Below are positions 27,576-37,300 of a stretch of 64,000 nucleotides of DNA, in pieces. Each line of letters opens with the position of its first letter. Position 1 is the stretch's first letter. Location of the stretch: positions 115,602 to 179,601 of the forward strand of contig JAJOJF010000030.1 of the NCBI GenBank assembly GCA_021208885.1. Direction: 5' to 3'. The translations under genes and the position numbers were made by a program. The notes beneath the pieces were generated by a model. The model had not been told where the DNA came from, made no database searches, and saw nothing but the letters and a program-made list of their open reading frames with translations. The stretch is from Burkholderiaceae bacterium. Lineage in GTDB: Bacteria; Pseudomonadota; Gammaproteobacteria; Burkholderiales; Burkholderiaceae_B.

Positions 27576-28060
27576 GCTACACCTCGCTTCGTTTGCGCTT
27601 CGATCCGAGCGGCACGCCCGCCGTCTTTGTAGGACAGGTCAATTAGCAGGTCTGGCGCAGGCAACTGACCATCGGCTTTTTCTGGCCATTCGATCAACAC
27701 CACAGCATCTGGACGGAACAATTCCCGGAAACCAGCGTCCTGCCATTCACTCGAATCATTAAATCTATAAAAATCAATATGATAAAAGTATAAGCTCGAA
27801 ACTTTGTAAGACTCAAGCAAAGCGTAGCTTGGGCTCTTGATTCGACCGGTGACGCCAGCGGCTCGCAATAGCGCCCGAACCAAGGCTGTTTTGCCGGCAC
27901 CGAGATCGCCACGCAGGTAGATGGCAGCGCCAGCGCCTGTTTCTAACTCATTGATTTGTTTGTTTTTTAATGACGCAAGAATGACTTGACTGAGCCGGCT
28001 GCCCAGGGCATCCGTTGCTTGTTCATCGGGCAGATCCAAGGTCAATTCAGCTGTGGACAT
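27548..28060 (-). CDS. tsaE: tRNA threonylcarbamoyladenosine biosynthesis ATPase TsaE
   Basis: TsaE is the ATPase that, with TsaB and TsaD, installs threonylcarbamoyl on A37 of ANN-reading tRNAs. The 170-residue protein has the P-loop RGDLGAGKTALVRALLR, the SPSYALLESY switch region and the YHIDFYRF and LIEWPEKAD motifs. The tsaE-amiC order is common in Gram-negatives and the 28-base overlap indicates cotranscription. Local base composition around 27770-27800 is AT-richer than its neighbours, but the reading frame is intact. Confidence 0.96.
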   Translation of the reverse strand: MSTAELTLDLPDEQATDALGSRLSQVILASLKNKQINELETGAGAAIYLRGDLGAGKTALVRALLRAAGVTGRIKSPSYALLESYKVSSLYFYHIDFYRFNDSSEWQDAGFRELFRPDAVVLIEWPEKADGQLPAPDLLIDLSYKDGGRAARIEAQTKRGVAWLTTLSEM

Positions 28061-28093
28061 TGCGCAACACTCGGGACGAACTCAGGTAAGCCA

Positions 28094-28987
28094 TCAGGTT
28101 AGCAGACTGATCCAAACCGGGATGGTGACTGCGGTGGCCAGTGTGCTGACCGAGATGATGAGGCTGACAATTCGTCCATCGCCACCCATGCGCACCGCGA
28201 GCACGTAGGCAGCGGTCGCGCATGGCAATGAGCCAAACAATACCAGCATGGTAGTGGTGATCTCGTTTAAGCCGAGCCACCGCGCGCAAACCCAGGCGGT
28301 CATCGGCAGCACCAGAATCTTGGTGGCCACGACCCACGCCACGAAAGCGCCTTGCCCCTGGCTGCCCTGCCAGCTCAAGCTCGGACCGATACATAAAATC
28401 CCCAGTGCGACGGCTGCCAGACCCAGACGGTCTGCCATGATGTCGAGTGAGACGGGTAACTGAAACCCGGCCAGATTGGCCGCTAGACCAAGCACGGTTG
28501 AGATCAGCAAGGGGTTGCGCATGAGCGCCCCAAACATATTGCCGCCTTGATGGCGGGCCAGTGGGTAGACCGCTGCAATGTTGGCCATTGGTACGGTCAA
28601 TCCAACGACAAGTGCCATGACCGTCTGGCCGCTTGGGCCACCGATACTAGGTGCCAATGCCAGGCCAAGGTAGGTATTGAAGCGAAAGCCGCATTGAGTT
28701 GCCGAGGCCAATGCCATGGCGGGGGCTTTGAGTACCCGTCCGCCGATGCGAACCATGACGTAACCAACTACCACCAGAATAAATGCGACGAGCAACAGGT
28801 CGCCAGTGGTTTGCGCTGAAAGAGGCGTTTTAAGGACTGATTGAAACAGCAGGGTGGGAAAAAGCACGTAGTAGACGAGCTTTTCCAGGCCAGTGAAAAA
28901 CTCGCGGTTAAACCCAAATCGGTGATGCAGGATCCAGCCCAAGAGGATCAGCAAAAAGTCAGGCAATACCAGCCAGGCGGTGGACAT
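28094..28987 (-). CDS. AEC family transporter (auxin efflux carrier-like permease)
   Basis: A 297-residue membrane protein with about ten hydrophobic segments and the AEC-family layout of two five-helix halves. Features are the N-terminal LPDFLLILLGWILHHRFGF, the central RFNTYLGLALAPSIGGPSGQ and the C-terminal EITTTMLVLFGSLPCATAAY. Bacterial members export or import small organic acids such as malate; the substrate here is unknown. It is the first gene of AEC-tsaE-amiC (33 bases before tsaE) and divergent from xerD. Confidence 0.88.
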   Translation of the reverse strand: MSTAWLVLPDFLLILLGWILHHRFGFNREFFTGLEKLVYYVLFPTLLFQSVLKTPLSAQTTGDLLLVAFILVVVGYVMVRIGGRVLKAPAMALASATQCGFRFNTYLGLALAPSIGGPSGQTVMALVVGLTVPMANIAAVYPLARHQGGNMFGALMRNPLLISTVLGLAANLAGFQLPVSLDIMADRLGLAAVALGILCIGPSLSWQGSQGQGAFVAWVVATKILVLPMTAWVCARWLGLNEITTTMLVLFGSLPCATAAYVLAVRMGGDGRIVSLIISVSTLATAVTIPVWISLLT

Positions 28988-29069
28988 GAGTCAGAAGCAG
29001 GAATCAAGTTTGTCGCAATGTCGCTATTGTGGCGCATTTGCGCGCTTGCCGTGCGCGATAATCACTTTC

Positions 29070-29975
29070 ATGAGAACCGAAGCCAAACAAGACGAGTCCG
29101 CCGCCATCAGCGCATTTATCGACGCGCTCTGGCTTGAAGATGGTTTGTCAGCCAATACGCTGGCAGCTTACCGGCGTGATTTGGTGGCATTTGAGCAATG
29201 GCTGGCTTCCAAGCGCAAAACCCTTGATGAGGTGCAAAGTGCCGATGTACTTGCCTGGCAGGCTGATGATTACCGGCACACCAAGGCCAGCACCGCCAAC
29301 CGGCGTCTAGCCACATTGCGTCGCTATTATCGGTGGGCCAGACGTGGTGGGCGAGTACAAGTTGACCCGTGTCTGCAAGTGGTAGCGGCCAAACAGCCCG
29401 CACGGCTACCCAAAACGATCAGCGAAGACCAAGTCGAGGCATTGTTAAATGCCCCGGACAACACGGAACTCGGGGTGCGTGACCGTGCCATGCTTGAAGT
29501 GCTCTACGCGACCGGCTTGCGTGTCTCTGAGCTGGTGAATTTGGGCGTGCTCGACTTGAGTCTGTCGGATGGGGTGATTCGTGTGGTGCAAGGCAAGGGT
29601 GGCAAAGACCGGCTCGTGCCCCTTGGCGCCGAAGCAGCGCATTGGGTTGATCGCTACATGCGAGAGTCACGGCCGGCTTTGTTGCGCAGTCGCACGAGCT
29701 CGGCGCTGTTCGTGACGGCCCGAGCCGCACCCATGACACGGCAGTCTTTTTGGTTGTTGATCAAGAAATACGCGATCAAATCGGGCGTTACCGCACCGCT
29801 TTCACCGCACGTGCTGCGGCATGCGTTTGCCACGCATCTGCTAAACCATGGCGCAGACTTGCGGGTGGTGCAGCTTTTGTTAGGGCATGCCGATATTTCG
29901 ACGACTCAAATCTACACCCACGTCGCACGCGAGCGACTCAAGCGATTGCATGCGCAACACCACCCGCGAGGTTAG
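29070..29975 (+). CDS. xerD: Site-specific tyrosine recombinase XerD
   Basis: XerD works with XerC at dif to resolve chromosome dimers during division. The 301-residue protein has the N-terminal SAM-like DNA-binding domain (DGLSANTLAAYRRDL) and a catalytic domain with Arg in YATGLRVSELVNL, Lys in GKGGKDRLVPLG, HxxR in SPHVLRHAFATHLL, His in LGHADISTTQIY and the nucleophile Tyr in that last motif. ATG at 29070 gives the usual length; codons upstream to 28980 overlap the AEC gene. Size and close match to XerD argue against a phage or integron integrase. The start has only a weak ribosome-binding site. Confidence 0.95.
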   Translation: MRTEAKQDESAAISAFIDALWLEDGLSANTLAAYRRDLVAFEQWLASKRKTLDEVQSADVLAWQADDYRHTKASTANRRLATLRRYYRWARRGGRVQVDPCLQVVAAKQPARLPKTISEDQVEALLNAPDNTELGVRDRAMLEVLYATGLRVSELVNLGVLDLSLSDGVIRVVQGKGGKDRLVPLGAEAAHWVDRYMRESRPALLRSRTSSALFVTARAAPMTRQSFWLLIKKYAIKSGVTAPLSPHVLRHAFATHLLNHGADLRVVQLLLGHADISTTQIYTHVARERLKRLHAQHHPRG

Positions 29976-30025
29976 CTCGCAACGGTCAAGAGGCGACGGG
30001 TAGAACTTGTTAAACTTCCGCCTAC

Positions 30026-30101
30026 GCCGCCGTAACTCAGTGGATAGAGTATCTTCCTCCTAAGAAGAGAGTCGCACGTTCGATTCGTGCCGGCGGCGCC
30101 A
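30026..30101 (+). tRNA. tRNA-Arg, anticodon CCT
   Basis: A complete 76-base cloverleaf with encoded CCA. The acceptor stem pairs GCCGCCG with CGGCGGC, the D stem is ACTC/GAGT, the anticodon stem TCTTC/GAAGA encloses loop CTCCTAA (anticodon CCT, reading AGG), and the T arm is GCACG TTCGATT CGTGC. The discriminator base is G. Confidence 0.97.
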
Positions 30102-30136
30102 GTGTTGCAGGCTTGGTTGATTGCAGGCGCTTTTTT
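30096..30136 (+). terminator. Possible terminator of tRNA-Arg
   Basis: A T6 run at 30131-30136 is preceded by GGCGC (30126-30130), which can pair with GCGCC at the tRNA 3' end (30096-30100); TGCA at 30106-30109 can pair with TGCA at 30122-30125 inside. The stem has a bulge and competes with the acceptor stem, so the call is tentative. Confidence 0.4.
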
Positions 30137-30270
30137 ATCCTACGCAACTTGAGTCTCTTTCTTTGTGGTACTGGTCGCGCCACGATCTACAATTATTCTT
30201 AATATCCCTGAGGGCACTGCCTTTCAGTCCTGTATAACCAGACCCGCAAGTACCAACCCAAAAGCGACTT

Positions 30271-31479
30271 ATGTCAACCGCCACCCGTCAACCTACGTTT
30301 AGCTACCGCCCTATCTTGATTGGCACACTGTTTGTGTTGCTGGCGATGGGCACACGTGCCACGTTTGGCCTGTTCATGCAGCCCATGGGTTTGCATCACG
30401 GTTGGGCGCGTGACGTGTTTTCCATGGCCTTTGCCCTGCAAAACATCACGTGGGGCCTGGGGGCGATTGCCGCTGGCATGATGGCTGACCGGCTCGGGTC
30501 GGGACGCACTGTTGCTCTGGCAGCGTTTCTGTATGCGGCTGGTTTGCTCGGCACCCGGTTCGCTACGACTGAGCTTGAGCTCTATTTGACCGCTGGTGTG
30601 TTGGTCGGCTTGGGCCAAGCTGGCACCACCTTTGCTGTGATTCTTCCAGTTATTGCGCGGACGGTACCGGTGAGTTATCGATCCACAGCCATGGGCATTG
30701 CCAGCGCAGGTGGCTCATTAGGGCAATTTCTGGTCGTGCCGACTGGCCAAGTGCTCATTGATACCCTTGACTGGACCGGAGCCTATTGGGTGCTGTCGTT
30801 TTTTCTGGCGGCAGTGATTCCGCTTGCCTGGTATTTGCGCGGCAAGCCAGACGGCAGTGGCATTCAGTTGTCATTGCGCCAGGCGATTCATCAGGCATTA
30901 ACTCATCCAAGCTTTCACTTTCTCTTCTGGAGTTACTTCGTCTGTGGGTTTCATACAGCGTTCATTACGTTGCATTTGCCAGCATTCGTAGTCGACGAGG
31001 GACTAAGCGCAAGCACGGGAGCTATCGCAATCGCGTTCATTGGTTTGTTTAATGTGTTTGGCTCCTATTGGGCTGGGCGCCTTGGCGGCACCTACAGCAA
31101 GAAAAACCTGCTCGGTGCAGTCTACGCGCTTCGCACTCTCGGCATATTGTGGCTGATGTTGATGCCCATCTCGCCGATGGTCGTCTACGTCTTTGCCGCA
31201 TGGATGGGCCTTTTCTGGTTGGGCACTGTGCCGTTGACACAGGGTTTGATTGCCCAGATCTACGGTTTGCGATATGCCGCAACTCTGTCTGGCATCGTGT
31301 TTCTCGGCCATCAGGTTGGCAGCTTTGTCGGCGTCTGGCTCGGTGGCAAAGTCCAGGCAGTCACGGGCAGTTACGATATAGTGTGGTGGATTGGTATTGC
31401 ATTGTCATTGATCGCGGCGGCCTTGTGCCTGCCGATACGAGAAAAGCCACTGACAACGCCCGCCGTTCAGCCGGCTTAG
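30271..31479 (+). CDS. MFS transporter (oxalate/formate antiporter-like group)
   Basis: A 402-residue major facilitator with twelve predicted membrane segments. The loop 2-3 signature appears as GMMADRLGSGRTV (about residues 70-82) and its relaxed repeat in the second half as YWAGRLGGTYSKKN. The N-terminus MGTRATFGLFMQPMGLHHGWARDVFSMAFALQN is typical of the monocarboxylate/oxalate-formate-antiporter-like branch widespread in Burkholderiales. Substrate unknown. The ATG has only a weak ribosome-binding site. A 57-residue membrane protein gene follows 19 bases downstream. Confidence 0.9.
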   Translation: MSTATRQPTFSYRPILIGTLFVLLAMGTRATFGLFMQPMGLHHGWARDVFSMAFALQNITWGLGAIAAGMMADRLGSGRTVALAAFLYAAGLLGTRFATTELELYLTAGVLVGLGQAGTTFAVILPVIARTVPVSYRSTAMGIASAGGSLGQFLVVPTGQVLIDTLDWTGAYWVLSFFLAAVIPLAWYLRGKPDGSGIQLSLRQAIHQALTHPSFHFLFWSYFVCGFHTAFITLHLPAFVVDEGLSASTGAIAIAFIGLFNVFGSYWAGRLGGTYSKKNLLGAVYALRTLGILWLMLMPISPMVVYVFAAWMGLFWLGTVPLTQGLIAQIYGLRYAATLSGIVFLGHQVGSFVGVWLGGKVQAVTGSYDIVWWIGIALSLIAAALCLPIREKPLTTPAVQPA

Positions 31480-31498
31480 TCAATCGGGGAGTTTTGTC

Positions 31499-31672
31499 AT
31501 GACGAACTCAACATCAGCGACAGATTCAGCCAACATGCCCAAGCTGGGACTGGGTTGGCGTATTGCCAGCTGGAGTGCCTTGGCTGTGGTTTTGGTCATT
31601 GGATTTGCTGGCTATTTCATGCCTGGCTTGCGACTGAATTGGGAAACAATTGCCGCGATGTGCGGTTTCTAG
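31499..31672 (+). CDS. Small single-pass membrane protein, 57 residues, unknown function
   Basis: A short frame from ATG 31499 to TAG 31672. It has a good ribosome-binding site (GGGGAG at 31486-31491), a polar N-terminus rich in Thr and Ser, and one hydrophobic segment at about residues 24-41 (SWSALAVVLVIGFAGYFM), followed by a short tail with one Cys. It fits tightly between the MFS gene (19 bases) and the AddB-like gene (start three bases after its stop), which supports it being translated. I do not recognise the family. A role as accessory subunit of the transporter is only a guess. Confidence 0.65.
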   Translation: MTNSTSATDSANMPKLGLGWRIASWSALAVVLVIGFAGYFMPGLRLNWETIAAMCGF

Positions 31673-31675
31673 CTC

Positions 31676-34309
31676 ATGCGTGAGCTTGCGTTTCCTGCCA
31701 TTACCCTAGCTGAACTATCGGTACTGCCGCCGACCAAGACACTGATCTTGACGGTTAACAATCGCCTGGCGCGCACTTTGACCGCCAAACTTGCAGAAAC
31801 GGTCAAAGAAGGCGCAGTCGAGCTTGTCAAGATAGAGCCATGGACGGCTTGGTTGACCAATCAGGTGATCGAGCGTCTTTATGCTGGCGGCTACGACGGT
31901 TTCTCTCAAGTCTTGGATACCCAGACAAACCGGCTTGTGTGGGCCGAAGCGATCGCTTCGTCAGAAGGTGAGCGCAGCCTGATTGATATCGACCAGGTGG
32001 CAGCAATTGCCGCGGATGCTGACGCCTTGATCCTGAATTGGCATATTGCGGTGCCAAGCGCCATACACACACCTGACTACGAAAGGTTCCTGAGTTGGCG
32101 CAAGGCGTACGAGGCGCAGCTAGCTAAGCTAGATGTTATTGACGTAGCACGCGTGCCGCAGCATGTCGCCCGTTGGATTGAAGCCAATGAGCTTAATCTG
32201 CCCGACCATATTGTATTAATGGGCTTTACCGAGTTGTCAGCGTCGATGCTGTGCGTGCTTAATGCGGTACAGTCAGCGGGGGTGCAGGTGAGTCAGTTGA
32301 TGCTCTTGCAGCCGGAGCTCAGTGCAAACATGGCCAAGGTGGCTCTCGCAACACCTGAGCAGCAATGGTTGGCAGCTATTGCATGGGCTCGCAAGCGTCT
32401 TGCCACTGACCCCAAGGGTCGCTTTGCTATTGTGGTGCCATCCTTGCAAAACGAAGCCACCCTAGCGCGGCGACTGCTTGAACGTGAGCTTGATGGTCTT
32501 CCCTACAACGTGGCTGTGGCGCCCCCTCTGGCACACTGGCCGTTGGGCCGTGCCATGCTTAGCTGGCTCAGGTTGGTGATCGAGCTTGATGTGCATGGCC
32601 ATGTCGAGCCGGCGGTTGCCGGGCAGGCACTACTTGCTGGTGGCTGCGCGGGCAATGCCGCGGAAGCTGGCTCGCGAGCTATGCTTGATGCACGTTGGCG
32701 GCATCGCCAATCACTCATGTTGACGCGGTCGCAATGGCAAGATGATATTAGTGGCATGCCGAAGCTCTCTGAGGCCTGGCAAGCGGCCATGGGACAGTGG
32801 CAAGCGCTGGTTGGCAACAAACGCAGCTGGCTGGATTGGGCCAATGGCTTTAGACGCGTGTTGGGTGCATTGGGATTTCCGGGCGAAGGCACGCAAACCT
32901 CGGTTCAGTATCAGCTGACACAGGCACTCGATCACTTGATATCGGCTTTGGCCGTGCTCGATGACACTCTGGATGCGCCTGACGCACGGCGTGCCTGGCA
33001 GATGCTCTCGCGCCTGGCCAGGCAAACTTTATTCCAGCCGCAACGTGACCCCAATGCCCGCCTAGATGTCCTGGGCTTGCTGGAGGCTGAGGGAGGGCGC
33101 TGGGATGGCGTTTGGGTGATGGGCATGACTGATGATGTCTTGCCAGCCGTGGTCAGCCCCAACCCCCTGATTCCGGTGCGAGCTCTGGCGCAAGCAGGGG
33201 CGCCGAGGTCAACGGCGCAGCGCGAATACGAATGGGCGTCGCAATTAATGCAGGCGCTGCAGCGCGCTGGCCAGGAAGTGATTTTTAGCTGGGCAGAGCG
33301 CGACGGCGAGCAGCCCAATCGACCCTCTCCGTTTCTGGCGTCATTGCCGCTGCGCGAGTTGCCATCTGATCAATTAACGTCACTCGCGTCAGCGCAAACT
33401 GAGACATGGTCTGATGAGCCAGCATTGCCATTGGCGTCAGATGAATCCATTCGAGGTGGTGTTGCGGTTTTACAGACGCAGGCAGCGAATCCGCTGTGGG
33501 CATTGTTTCAATATCGGGTGGGTGTAAAAGGCCTGCCAGCACATGCCCAGTGGCCAGCTACCTCTGATCGAGGCAACTTTCTGCACAAGGTTTTAGAGCT
33601 GCTCTGGACCCGGTGGGGCGATCAGTCCCGGATGCTGGCGCACATTGCCAAGCCAGGCTGGCCAGACGAGTTGCGTGCTTTGGTGGATCGGGTTGCAGCA
33701 GACGAGCTAATGCAGTGGCCTGAGGCTTTGCGTGAACTTGAAAAACAGCGTGGCCTAGAAATCATCAGCGCCTGGCTGGCGTTTGAGGCGACACGTGCAC
33801 CCTTCAAAGTGGTTGAGCGCGAGGGTGAGCATTGTTTCCTTGAAGGCGCGCTGTCATTGAAATTGACAATCGACCGTGTCGATGAGCTCGCCTCGGGTGA
33901 GCGAGTGGTATTCGACTACAAAAGTGGATCAACGTTGCCACAGCCCTCTAACGACTGGCAATCGATGGCCTTGCGCAATGCACAGTTGCTTGTCTATGCC
34001 AGCACCCTGACGGCTGAGGGCAGGGCGCCTGATGCCTTGGCATGGATTTGGTTGCATGCCGCTGGGGTTCAGGTCAAAGGGCTGTCAGGTGACCCGGTTG
34101 ATCTGCCTGGCATCGAAATCATGGCAGAACAAAAATGGGCAGACCTCGATTGGGATGAACAGATGAAACGCTGGGATGCGCGTGTGCGACAGTTAGCTCG
34201 CGAATTCGCAGCTGGCGCGCACGAAAATCGTTTCTGGCAGCGCAAAGACATGGACTATTGCACGATCAAGCCTTTGCTGCGTGTCCACGCGGAGCTAGAC
34301 GATGAGTAA
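31676..34309 (+). CDS. AddB-like PD-(D/E)XK nuclease / inactive helicase subunit
   Basis: An 877-residue protein of the proteobacterial AddB-like group, partner of the downstream AddA helicase in double-strand-break end processing. The C-terminal nuclease domain (about residues 640-870) shows the HKVLELLW segment, the motif II/III core RVVFDYKSGS with catalytic Asp and Lys, and a following QLLVYA. The N-terminal part is helicase-like (EPWTAWL, then a long alpha-helical region), but no Walker A GKT/S sequence occurs in the first 60 residues. Only four cysteines were seen and none form C-x2-C, so the iron-sulfur cluster of Bacillus AddB is absent. It overlaps addA by eight bases. Confidence 0.85.
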   Translation: MRELAFPAITLAELSVLPPTKTLILTVNNRLARTLTAKLAETVKEGAVELVKIEPWTAWLTNQVIERLYAGGYDGFSQVLDTQTNRLVWAEAIASSEGERSLIDIDQVAAIAADADALILNWHIAVPSAIHTPDYERFLSWRKAYEAQLAKLDVIDVARVPQHVARWIEANELNLPDHIVLMGFTELSASMLCVLNAVQSAGVQVSQLMLLQPELSANMAKVALATPEQQWLAAIAWARKRLATDPKGRFAIVVPSLQNEATLARRLLERELDGLPYNVAVAPPLAHWPLGRAMLSWLRLVIELDVHGHVEPAVAGQALLAGGCAGNAAEAGSRAMLDARWRHRQSLMLTRSQWQDDISGMPKLSEAWQAAMGQWQALVGNKRSWLDWANGFRRVLGALGFPGEGTQTSVQYQLTQALDHLISALAVLDDTLDAPDARRAWQMLSRLARQTLFQPQRDPNARLDVLGLLEAEGGRWDGVWVMGMTDDVLPAVVSPNPLIPVRALAQAGAPRSTAQREYEWASQLMQALQRAGQEVIFSWAERDGEQPNRPSPFLASLPLRELPSDQLTSLASAQTETWSDEPALPLASDESIRGGVAVLQTQAANPLWALFQYRVGVKGLPAHAQWPATSDRGNFLHKVLELLWTRWGDQSRMLAHIAKPGWPDELRALVDRVAADELMQWPEALRELEKQRGLEIISAWLAFEATRAPFKVVEREGEHCFLEGALSLKLTIDRVDELASGERVVFDYKSGSTLPQPSNDWQSMALRNAQLLVYASTLTAEGRAPDALAWIWLHAAGVQVKGLSGDPVDLPGIEIMAEQKWADLDWDEQMKRWDARVRQLAREFAAGAHENRFWQRKDMDYCTIKPLLRVHAELDDE

Positions 34310-37300
34310 CCGTCAGCCACCCGATAGCGCTGCTCGCAAGGCGGCAATCGATCCTTCGCGCTCGTTCATCGTGCAAGCACCAGCGGGATCCGGCAAAACC
34401 TCGCTTCTGACGGATCGGATACTGGCATTGCTAGCCTTGGTCGATGAGCCAGAGCAAATTGTGGCGATGACCTTTACGCGCAAGGCCGCAGCTGAGATGC
34501 ATGCGCGCGTCATGGAAAAGCTACAACGGGCCACGTCTTCAGAGCCACCCGAACAAGACCACGAGCGCGATGGCTGGCAGCTAGCACGCGCAGCGCTTGC
34601 GCGTGATTCACAACAAGGATGGGGCTTGTTGCATCATCCAGCACGGCTGCGCATACAAACGATTGACTCGTTTTGTGCTTCGTTGGTGCGGGCCATGCCC
34701 TGGTTAACCGGCTTGGGTGGCATGCCCAGAATTGTTGATGATGCACCTGCGCTATATACAGAAGCAGCACGTCGCACGGTGGAAGCGGCTGATCAACAGA
34801 GCTGCGTGCAGCGCTTGCTAAAACACCTGGACTTGAAGGTGGCTGATGTGGCGCAAGCCATCACCGACATGCTTGGCAAGCGCGATCACTGGTTGCCGTT
34901 GCTCTCGCACGGTGAAGATGGTGACCTGCTTCAGGTGTTTTTAGAGCAAACGATTGCCGATGAACTCGAGTGTTTGGCACAGTCGATGCCAATAGGGTGG
35001 CAACAGACGCTGGCTGAGCCAGCGCGTCGAGCTGCACAGGCGTTGATCGATGATGGGCAGCCAGATCATCCGATTGTTGCCTTACTTGATTGGCAGGCAG
35101 GTCACTTGCTGCCTGATCCAAGTGATTTGCCACTTTGGCGAGGGCTGCATGCCTTGCTGCTCACAACCAAAGGTGAGTTGCGGCAAAAAATCGACAAGCG
35201 AACAGGCTTTCCCTCAGGTTCGCCACAAAAGATAGCCTTGACGGATTGGTTGGAGTCTGTGGCTGTTGGCAATGAATCACCTTTATGGGTTAGAGGACTG
35301 CAAGCTGTCGCAGGCATGCCAGATCCGGCGTTGACCCAACAGCAGCGAGACATTCTTGAGGCTCAATTGGCTAGCTTGCGATTAGCTGCTGCTAATTTGA
35401 TGCTGGTGTTTGCCGAGCGTGGCGAGGTGGACTTTATTGAGGTTGCCCAGCGCGCCGTGCAGGCGCTGGGCCATGCTGACGACCCAAGCGACTTGTTGTT
35501 AAAGCTAGACAATCGTATTGCGCATTTGTTGGTCGACGAGTTTCAAGATACGAGCCAAACCCAGCTCGATTTGTTGACGCGATTGACTGCCGGTTGGCAG
35601 CCGGCTGATGGACGCACATTGTTTCTGGTGGGCGACCCCATGCAATCGATCTACCGGTTTCGTAAAGCGGAGGTCAGTCTTTTTTTGCGGGTTCAAGACA
35701 AGGGCATAGGTGATATTGAGCTCGAGTGCCTGACCTTGACGGCAAACTTTCGCTCGCAAGCTGGCGTGGTCAATTGGGTGAACCAGACCTTTGGGCCATT
35801 GTTTCCAGCGGTCAATCATCCAGAGTTTGGTGCCATTCGCTATGAGAAAGCACACCCTTGGCATGAGGAGTCTGTCGGGCAGGCTGTTACCTGGCATATC
35901 GAGCTTGACGATCAGGCGGCTTGGGAGCGTGTCGTCGGGATTGCGCGTGATGCCTGGCAAACACATGCCGAGTCAGACAAGCCTATGGCCATTTTGGTGC
36001 GCTCGCGGCCACACCTTGGGGATGTTACTCGCGCACTGACCAAAGCCGGATTGCCGTGCCGAGCCGTCGAGCTTGACAGTTTGCAGTCCAGAGCCGTGGT
36101 TGTTGATCTGTTGCAGCTTGCGCGTGCGCTTTCCCATCGGGGTGATCGTGCCGCTTGGCTTTCCGTGTTGCGAGCGCCATGGTGTGGTTTGACCGCTGGC
36201 ACGATGTTGAAACTGTTTGCCGATGAGCGCCAGGCGATTGGTGATGTACTGGCCAAGTGTCTGGCCTTGTCAGCGGCGCCAGAGGGCATTGACTCGGATC
36301 AGTGGACTCGATTGTTAGGCGTGGCACAGGTGTTGCTCGCTGCCTTGGCTGATGACGATGCCAGGCCTTTTGTCGCGCGACTTGAAGAGACTTGGCGATC
36401 GCTCCAAGGAGACCGACTGGTGAGCGCGCAGTCGGACCTGCTCGATGCTCAGTCGTTTTTTGGCCTGGTGCAACGCTCGTCTGACTACAGTCATGTTGAT
36501 CTCGATGAACTAGAGCGGCAGTTGGCTAAACTTTATGCCCAACCGCAATCGGCCGGCCGAGCCATTGAGGTTATGACCATGCACAAGGCCAAGGGCCTGG
36601 AGTTTGAAGTAGTGGTGCTGCTGGGCCTTGAGCGCCAGGCAAAGTCCGATACCCCACCATTGGTGCGAGTAGAACAGCATGAGGATCGTGTGCTGTTTGG
36701 GCCGATTAAGGCGCGTATTGCTGAGGAGCAAGATGCCTTGTCGAAGTACTTGGCGCAACGCGAGAAAATGCGACAACATTATGAAACTGATCGGCTGCTC
36801 TATGTCGCGGCTACACGTGCACGTGAGTTTCTTCACCTCGTTGCCGTTGGCAAGGTTAACGACAAAACAGGCCACTGGGCAGATCCCAATAAGACAAGCC
36901 TGCTCTGGCGGCTTTGGCCATTTAGGCCACAGATGCCAGTGCCAACTGAAGATGCCAGCGCATCCGACGCGACCGAGTCCAAACCTATTTGGCAAGCCCC
37001 CGCATTGTTGCGCATTCGTGATCCCATCACCGCAGGCAATACACAAAAGCAGCAGCTCCAGGCGCGTACGCGGTCAGACCGTTATAGTTGGCCCAGCACC
37101 GAGACGATTGAGCGTATCAGTGGCATCCTGATTCATGCTTGGCTGGCGCGATTTGCATTGCAAAGTGGGCCTATTGAGGTTCGGACAGTGCCCTCACAGG
37201 AGGCGCTGATGCGTCAGTTGCGGGCCTTGGGCTTGCCCGCAGCATTGCGTCCCGAGGCTGCAGCTGAAGTCGCTGCTGCACTGGATGCCATGCTTAAAAG

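Noticed and set aside
27770..27800. AT-rich patch in tsaE as a sign of insertion
   Set aside because: The frame and conserved YHIDFYRF motif run through it without interruption; the patch reflects Ile/Tyr/Phe-rich coding.
29070..29975. Tyrosine recombinase next to a tRNA gene, as in an integrative element
   Set aside because: Sequence, length and neighbours are those of the housekeeping XerD; no att duplication of the tRNA end or cargo genes were seen.
30137..30270. Possible tRNA or small RNA in the gap after tRNA-Arg
   Set aside because: No cloverleaf or stable hairpin was found; it is more likely the MFS promoter region.
36510..37131. Frames of 150-178 codons on both strands inside addA
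   Set aside because: The AddA frame is continuous with conserved helicase motifs here; the others are shadows.
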